From assembly GCA_946630405.1 (NCBI GenBank), contig CAMOYW010000002.1, positions 1 to 16,730 on the forward strand: 16,730 nucleotides of DNA, read 5' to 3'. This document shows positions 13,306-16,730 of this stretch, piece by piece. Below the pieces are notes generated by a model. It saw only the letters and a program-made list of their open reading frames with translations, ran no database searches and was not told the origin of the DNA. The DNA is from an uncultured Clostridia bacterium (GTDB lineage: Bacteria > Bacillota > Clostridia > Lachnospirales > CAG-274). Both the position numbers and the translations under genes were made by a program. Numbering within the stretch: the stretch's first letter is position 1; each line of letters starts with the position of its first letter.

Positions 13306-15066
13306 ATGAAACGTAAATTAGCATTTATCATGTCGCTGTGTATGATGCTTTCGGGCTGCGGCAATTTGACGGACTGGTCGAAAAGAGTAAGTCTTCCTTC
13401 CACTCAAAGTGTCGAGGTGCTGCCCGGTGAGGATGAGATCGAAGCAAGAATAAGAACGGTGGGCGAAAGTTATGACGGTCTGTACAGATCCGATTACGAT
13501 AATACGAGAGGTTTCGGATTTTTACAGGGCTTTACCAATTCGGGAGGCACTTACAAAGCCGCCGCCGTGCCCGAAACGGAGGCGGCGGAGGATGCACTTG
13601 ACTATGTGCCTTCCGAGCCGGGCTTCATATACGAAGAGCCCGATTGGAACACGGAAAACTACAATGATATAAAAGAATCGGGCATAGTTTCGGTGCAGAC
13701 ACAGCCGTTTTCCACATTCGGTGCGGATGTTGACACTGCGACCTATTCCAATTTGAGAAGGCGTATGTATGAAAATGACGGCAACGGCATAACGAATAAC
13801 GCCGTTCGTGTGGAGGAGCTTATAAATTATTTCGGCTACGATTATCCGAAGGCGCAAAACGGAGAAAAATTCGGGGTGGTCACATCGCTCACATCCTGTC
13901 CGTGGGTCGAGGATAAGGGCACGATGCTTTTGCGTGTGGGTATCAAAGCCGAGGAGATAGATCCGAGCAAGGGCAGCAATATCGTATTCCTTGTGGACAC
14001 ATCCGGCTCCATGTTTGCAAACAATAAGCTGCCGCTTGTTCAAAGCGCATTAAAGACCCTGCAGTCAAAGCTTACCGAAAAGGACACGGTTTCCATAGTG
14101 ACCTATGCGGGTGAAGAGAGAGTAGTTTGCGAGGGTGTCAAGGGAAGCGACAGCGAGGCGATAACAAAGGCGATAGATTCCTTTGAAGCCTGGGGCTCAA
14201 CAAACGGTGAAGGCGGCATCAACAAGGCGTATGAGATCGCAGAAAAGTACTTCATAGAAGGCGGTAACAACCGTGTACTTCTTGCGACCGACGGAGATCT
14301 TAATGTAGGCGTTTCTTCCGAAGCGGGACTTATAGAGCTTGTTGAAGAAAAGAAAAAATCCAATGTTTTCCTTTCCTGCCTCGGCTTTGGCGACGGCAAC
14401 TATCAGGACGATAAAATGGAAGCTCTTGCAGATCACGGAAACGGCAACTATGCTTATATCGACTGCTCCCGTGAGGCAGAGCGTGTGTTAAAGGACGAAG
14501 TTTGGTCCACACTTTATACCGTGGCAAAGGATGTTAAGTTCCAGGTGGAATTTAATCCCGCAAAGGTCAAGGGTTACAGACTTGTGGGCTATGAGAACAG
14601 GGCAATGGCTGCCGAGGACTTTGCAAATGATGCCAAGGACGGCGGAGAAGTTGGTTCGGGACAGTGTGTGACCGCACTTTATGAGGTCATCACAACGGAT
14701 TCGGAGCGTGAATTGCCGCAGGTCGACTCAAAATATAACAACACCGCTGCGGGTACGGACGGAAACGAACTGCTTACCGTAAATATAAGATATAAAGAAC
14801 CCCACGGCTCCGAAAGTAAGCTGAGAAGCTATCCCGTTACTTCAGATATGTACAAGGAAGCTATGGATGATGATACATCGTGGGCAGCAGGCGTGGCACA
14901 GTTCGGTATGCTCATAAGAAATTCCGAATACAAAGGCACATCCACATACAAGGCTGTCTATGACAGACTTAAAAAAGACCCGAGAGTCATGCAGGACGAT
15001 CTCAGAGCCGAATTCCTTTACCTTATAGGGATTGCAAACGGCGACTACAAGGGAACGAAAAATTGA
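13306..15066 (+). CDS. YfbK-like von Willebrand factor A domain lipoprotein
   Basis: Exported lipoprotein of 586 residues. The signal peptide ends in a lipobox LSGC, with C18 as the lipidated cysteine. A low-complexity acidic stretch follows (35-125). Next comes the von Willebrand N-type segment, STFGADVDTATYSNLRR (136-152) and VRVEELINYFGYDYP (167-181), as in YfbK. The vWA domain covers about 224-400, with MIDAS motif DTSGSM (231-236), the TYAGEE loop, and a TDGDLNVG metal-site segment. The C-terminal YfbK-type domain (about 400-580, formerly DUF3520) includes DLRAEFLYLIGIANGDYKG. Such proteins are thought to bind ligands or assemble surface complexes through a metal-dependent site; the ligand is unknown. 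The start has a clear GGGGG site. It is monocistronic, with its own promoter and terminator. Confidence 0.92.
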   Translation: MKRKLAFIMSLCMMLSGCGNLTDWSKRVSLPSTQSVEVLPGEDEIEARIRTVGESYDGLYRSDYDNTRGFGFLQGFTNSGGTYKAAAVPETEAAEDALDYVPSEPGFIYEEPDWNTENYNDIKESGIVSVQTQPFSTFGADVDTATYSNLRRRMYENDGNGITNNAVRVEELINYFGYDYPKAQNGEKFGVVTSLTSCPWVEDKGTMLLRVGIKAEEIDPSKGSNIVFLVDTSGSMFANNKLPLVQSALKTLQSKLTEKDTVSIVTYAGEERVVCEGVKGSDSEAITKAIDSFEAWGSTNGEGGINKAYEIAEKYFIEGGNNRVLLATDGDLNVGVSSEAGLIELVEEKKKSNVFLSCLGFGDGNYQDDKMEALADHGNGNYAYIDCSREAERVLKDEVWSTLYTVAKDVKFQVEFNPAKVKGYRLVGYENRAMAAEDFANDAKDGGEVGSGQCVTALYEVITTDSERELPQVDSKYNNTAAGTDGNELLTVNIRYKEPHGSESKLRSYPVTSDMYKEAMDDDTSWAAGVAQFGMLIRNSEYKGTSTYKAVYDRLKKDPRVMQDDLRAEFLYLIGIANGDYKGTKN

Positions 15067-15070
15067 TATA

Positions 15071-15099
15071 AGGAAACACTGATTAAATTAGTGTTTCCT
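15071..15099. repeat. Perfect 10-base inverted repeat (stem-loop without T-tract)
   Basis: AGGAAACACT at 15071-15080 is matched exactly by AGTGTTTCCT at 15090-15099 around a nine-base AT-rich centre that can extend the pairing slightly. It begins four bases after the lipoprotein stop. The next bases are AAAC, so it is not a standard terminator on this strand. It could be an mRNA 3' stabilising hairpin, a factor-dependent pause site, or a remnant of a small mobile repeat. Confidence 0.8.
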
Positions 15100-15116
15100 A
15101 AACATAATTATTCTAT

Positions 15117-15147
15117 GGGCAAGGCGGATAAACGCCTTGCCCTTTTT
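15117..15147 (+). terminator. Strong intrinsic terminator after the vWA lipoprotein
   Basis: A perfect ten-base GC-rich stem (GGGCAAGGCG at 15117-15126 with CGCCTTGCCC at 15133-15142), loop GATAAA, then TTTTT. It closes the lipoprotein transcription unit and insulates the phosphatase promoter. Confidence 0.95.
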
Positions 15148-15209
15148 ATGCGAATCGTTTCTTCATTGCTGTTTGACTATGATTTAATGTGCTCTTGCAT
15201 AACAATATA

Positions 15210-15238
15210 TTGACATTATAAACGAAATGTTATATAAT
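15210..15238 (+). promoter_or_regulatory. Consensus sigma-A promoter overlain by a dyad
   Basis: TTGACA (15210-15215) and TATAAT (15233-15238) are both perfect and are separated by exactly 17 bases. Transcription should start near 15245, giving a leader of about 75 bases. An inverted repeat ACATT-N8-AATGT (15213-15217 and 15226-15230), extendable to seven bases with one G-T pair, overlaps the -35 and fills the spacer. This is where a repressor would bind. The rest of the gap from 15148 to 15320 is AT-rich and shows nothing else I can name. Confidence 0.85.
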
Positions 15239-15308
15239 TAATGTAAAATTATTGTGCGTATTTAACAATTGAAAATTGACGGAAAGTATTGATAAGTGCC
15301 GGTTTTAT

Positions 15309-15312
15309 GAGG
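15309..15312 (+). promoter_or_regulatory. Ribosome binding site deciding the phosphatase start
   Basis: GAGG eight bases before the ATG at 15321. It is itself part of an earlier ATGAGG at 15307, so the ATG-plus-GAGG hexamer occurs twice, 14 bases apart. The first ATG would give only MRLSL and stop in an ATGA overlap with the real start. Confidence 0.65.
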
Positions 15313-15320
15313 TTATCTTT

Positions 15321-16730
15321 ATGAGGCATTCTGTTTTTTGGAAGATTATTATAGGTTCACTCATTGTAATAACCCTTACAGAGGTTGGTTTGCTTCTCGT
15401 TTTGTATAAAAGTATTTATGAAAACGAGGTGGAAGATGCGACCAGAAAAATCAAGTTTGCCGCATCGTCGTCCGCACTTGCGCTCGAAGGGTATGACCCC
15501 GACGACCTTGAAGACTACAAATCGAGCGAGCCGTATTTAAATGATATGTGTTATGGTTTGGGCATCACATATTTATATGTGTTAAAGCCCGATATTGAAA
15601 ACAGAGACGAAATGTACCTTGTGAGAGGCTACGGGAAAAATGCGTCGAAAGAATACATAAACAACAGGTATCCGGGATACGTTGTAAAGGATGTGCTTCG
15701 TGAAGAGCAAATAAGTGTAATGAACGGAAAAGAACTTGTTGTTATTCATGAAGCCAATAGTTATGATGATACGCTGATGTGCTATACACCGGTCAAAAAA
15801 TACTGGTCGACAGAGAAAAAAATTACCGTTAACGGAATAAAAAGCATGGTTTGTGCCGAAGTTTCCGTTAGAAGCATAATGGAAAATATCAATGCCCGTT
15901 ATTTTGTGTTTGTAATTTGGATCTCATTCGTTACATTATTGATAATTATTACGGTCAGCGTTATATTGTTTTTGAGGGTATCAAGACCGCTGGGCATAAT
16001 AAGTGAAAGAATGAAAGGCTTTGTTTCCGACAAAAGCAAACCCTTTGAAAAGCTCCCCGTAAACGGAAAAGATGAAATTGCAAGAATGTCCGATGCCTTT
16101 AACACTATGGCGGAAGACATTGACAATTATATTTCGGAGCTGTCCGAGTTTAACCGCCAAAAAGCGGAGCTTAATATTGCAAAAGAAATACAAATGGGGC
16201 TTCTGGTGAAACAAAGCTTTCATAATGAAAATGTATCGATAAAGGCATCAATTATGACGGCAAAGGTCGTCGGCGGAGATCTATACGATTATTCTATGCT
16301 TGACAACGGCAATATTTTTGTTGCGATCGCAGATGTTTCGGGCAAGGGGATCACAGCCGCCTTGTTTATGTCACGCGCGCTGACACTGCTGCATCAATAT
16401 GCAAAGCTCGGATATTCTCCCGCGAAGATCCTTTTTGAATACAATCGGGATCTTGCAGAGCATAATCCGAACATGATATTTATTACAACATTTGTTGCCA
16501 TTTACGATCCCAAGACCCGTGAACTCACATATTCAAATGCGGGGCACAATTATCCGTATATATTATCGGACAAGGTGACGGTTCTCGATAAAGAAAGCGA
16601 TATTGCGGCGGGAGCGTTTGAAGATACACAGTATCACGAAACCGTGATAGTTTTAAATCCGAACGACAAGCTGTTCTTATATACCGACGGCGTGACGGAA
16701 GCGCAAAATGATTCGGGAGAATTCTTTGGA
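15321..16730 (+). CDS. Membrane HAMP-domain SpoIIE/RsbU-type PP2C serine phosphatase (3' end missing)
   Basis: The frame is open from the ATG at 15321 to the window end (470 codons, no stop). Parts in order: transmembrane helix 1 (about 7-29); an extracytoplasmic sensor region (about 30-193) that I cannot assign; transmembrane helix 2 (about 194-218); a HAMP linker (219-270, with RPL and DEIARMSDAFNTMAEDI); a connecting helix with AKEIQMGLL (287-295); then the PP2C domain from about 300. Metal-binding aspartates are present in VGGDLYD (D320, D323), IADVSGKG (D338) and YTDGVTE (D456), and NAGHNYP (406-412) is intact, so it should be active. Relatives dephosphorylate anti-sigma-factor antagonists (STAS proteins) in partner-switching cascades; no such partner lies inside the window. 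The gene is more AT-rich than the operon genes. Only the last part of the catalytic domain is missing. Confidence 0.92.
   Translation, partial: MRHSVFWKIIIGSLIVITLTEVGLLLVLYKSIYENEVEDATRKIKFAASSSALALEGYDPDDLEDYKSSEPYLNDMCYGLGITYLYVLKPDIENRDEMYLVRGYGKNASKEYINNRYPGYVVKDVLREEQISVMNGKELVVIHEANSYDDTLMCYTPVKKYWSTEKKITVNGIKSMVCAEVSVRSIMENINARYFVFVIWISFVTLLIIITVSVILFLRVSRPLGIISERMKGFVSDKSKPFEKLPVNGKDEIARMSDAFNTMAEDIDNYISELSEFNRQKAELNIAKEIQMGLLVKQSFHNENVSIKASIMTAKVVGGDLYDYSMLDNGNIFVAIADVSGKGITAALFMSRALTLLHQYAKLGYSPAKILFEYNRDLAEHNPNMIFITTFVAIYDPKTRELTYSNAGHNYPYILSDKVTVLDKESDIAAGAFEDTQYHETVIVLNPNDKLFLYTDGVTEAQNDSGEFFG

Noticed and set aside
1..16730. tRNA or rRNA genes, CRISPR arrays, insertion sequences or prophage genes
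   Set aside because: I saw no cloverleaf with a conserved T-loop, no rRNA signature, no regularly spaced repeats and no transposase or integrase motifs on either strand.

Overview
The window looks like chromosomal DNA from a Gram-positive, anaerobic Clostridia-type bacterium, probably near Ruminococcaceae/Oscillospiraceae. The evidence is gene order (rimO-pgsA-...-cinA-recA is the usual Firmicutes order), a moderate base composition, strong GGAGG-type ribosome binding sites, a YqeG-type phosphatase, and extracellular proteins with 'stalk' (copper amine oxidase-like) and von Willebrand A domains. The genus assignment is inference. Every recognised gene is on the + strand.

Region 1 (1-12070) is one tightly packed run of twelve genes, with overlaps or gaps of under 20 bases: rimO (5' end outside the window), pgsA, an S41 C-terminal processing protease, yifB/comM, cca, an SDR-CinA fusion gene, recA, a DMT permease, a secreted stalk-domain protein, yqeG, aroE and aroK. 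Many junctions are ATGA or TGATG overlaps, so translational coupling is likely. The contents mix translation (S12 methylthiolation, tRNA CCA addition), membrane lipid synthesis, envelope proteolysis, DNA uptake and recombination (ComM family, RecA), pyridine-nucleotide salvage (CinA C-terminal domain) and the shikimate pathway (AroE then AroK, consecutive steps).

Region 2 (12071-13191) holds eda (KDPG/KHG aldolase) as a separate unit, with an extended -10 promoter candidate and a clear terminator, followed by a 104-residue protein I do not recognise.

Region 3 (13192-15147) is a YfbK-like von Willebrand A lipoprotein with its own extended -10 promoter candidate and leader. It ends in two stem-loops, the second a textbook intrinsic terminator.

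Region 4 (15148-16730) has a perfect-consensus housekeeping promoter (TTGACA, 17-base spacer, TATAAT) overlain by a dyad. It drives a membrane-bound, HAMP-containing SpoIIE/RsbU-type PP2C phosphatase that runs off the right edge.

The most unusual item is the gene at 5779-7047. Immediately before recA, where Firmicutes normally have full-length cinA, the N-terminal CinA (molybdopterin-binding-like) domain is absent and a complete, catalytically intact short-chain dehydrogenase is fused in frame to the CinA C-terminal NMN-deamidase domain. Secondary points are a one-residue insertion next to loop L2 of RecA, a CCA-adding enzyme with no HD motif, and the dyad-overlapped promoter of the phosphatase.
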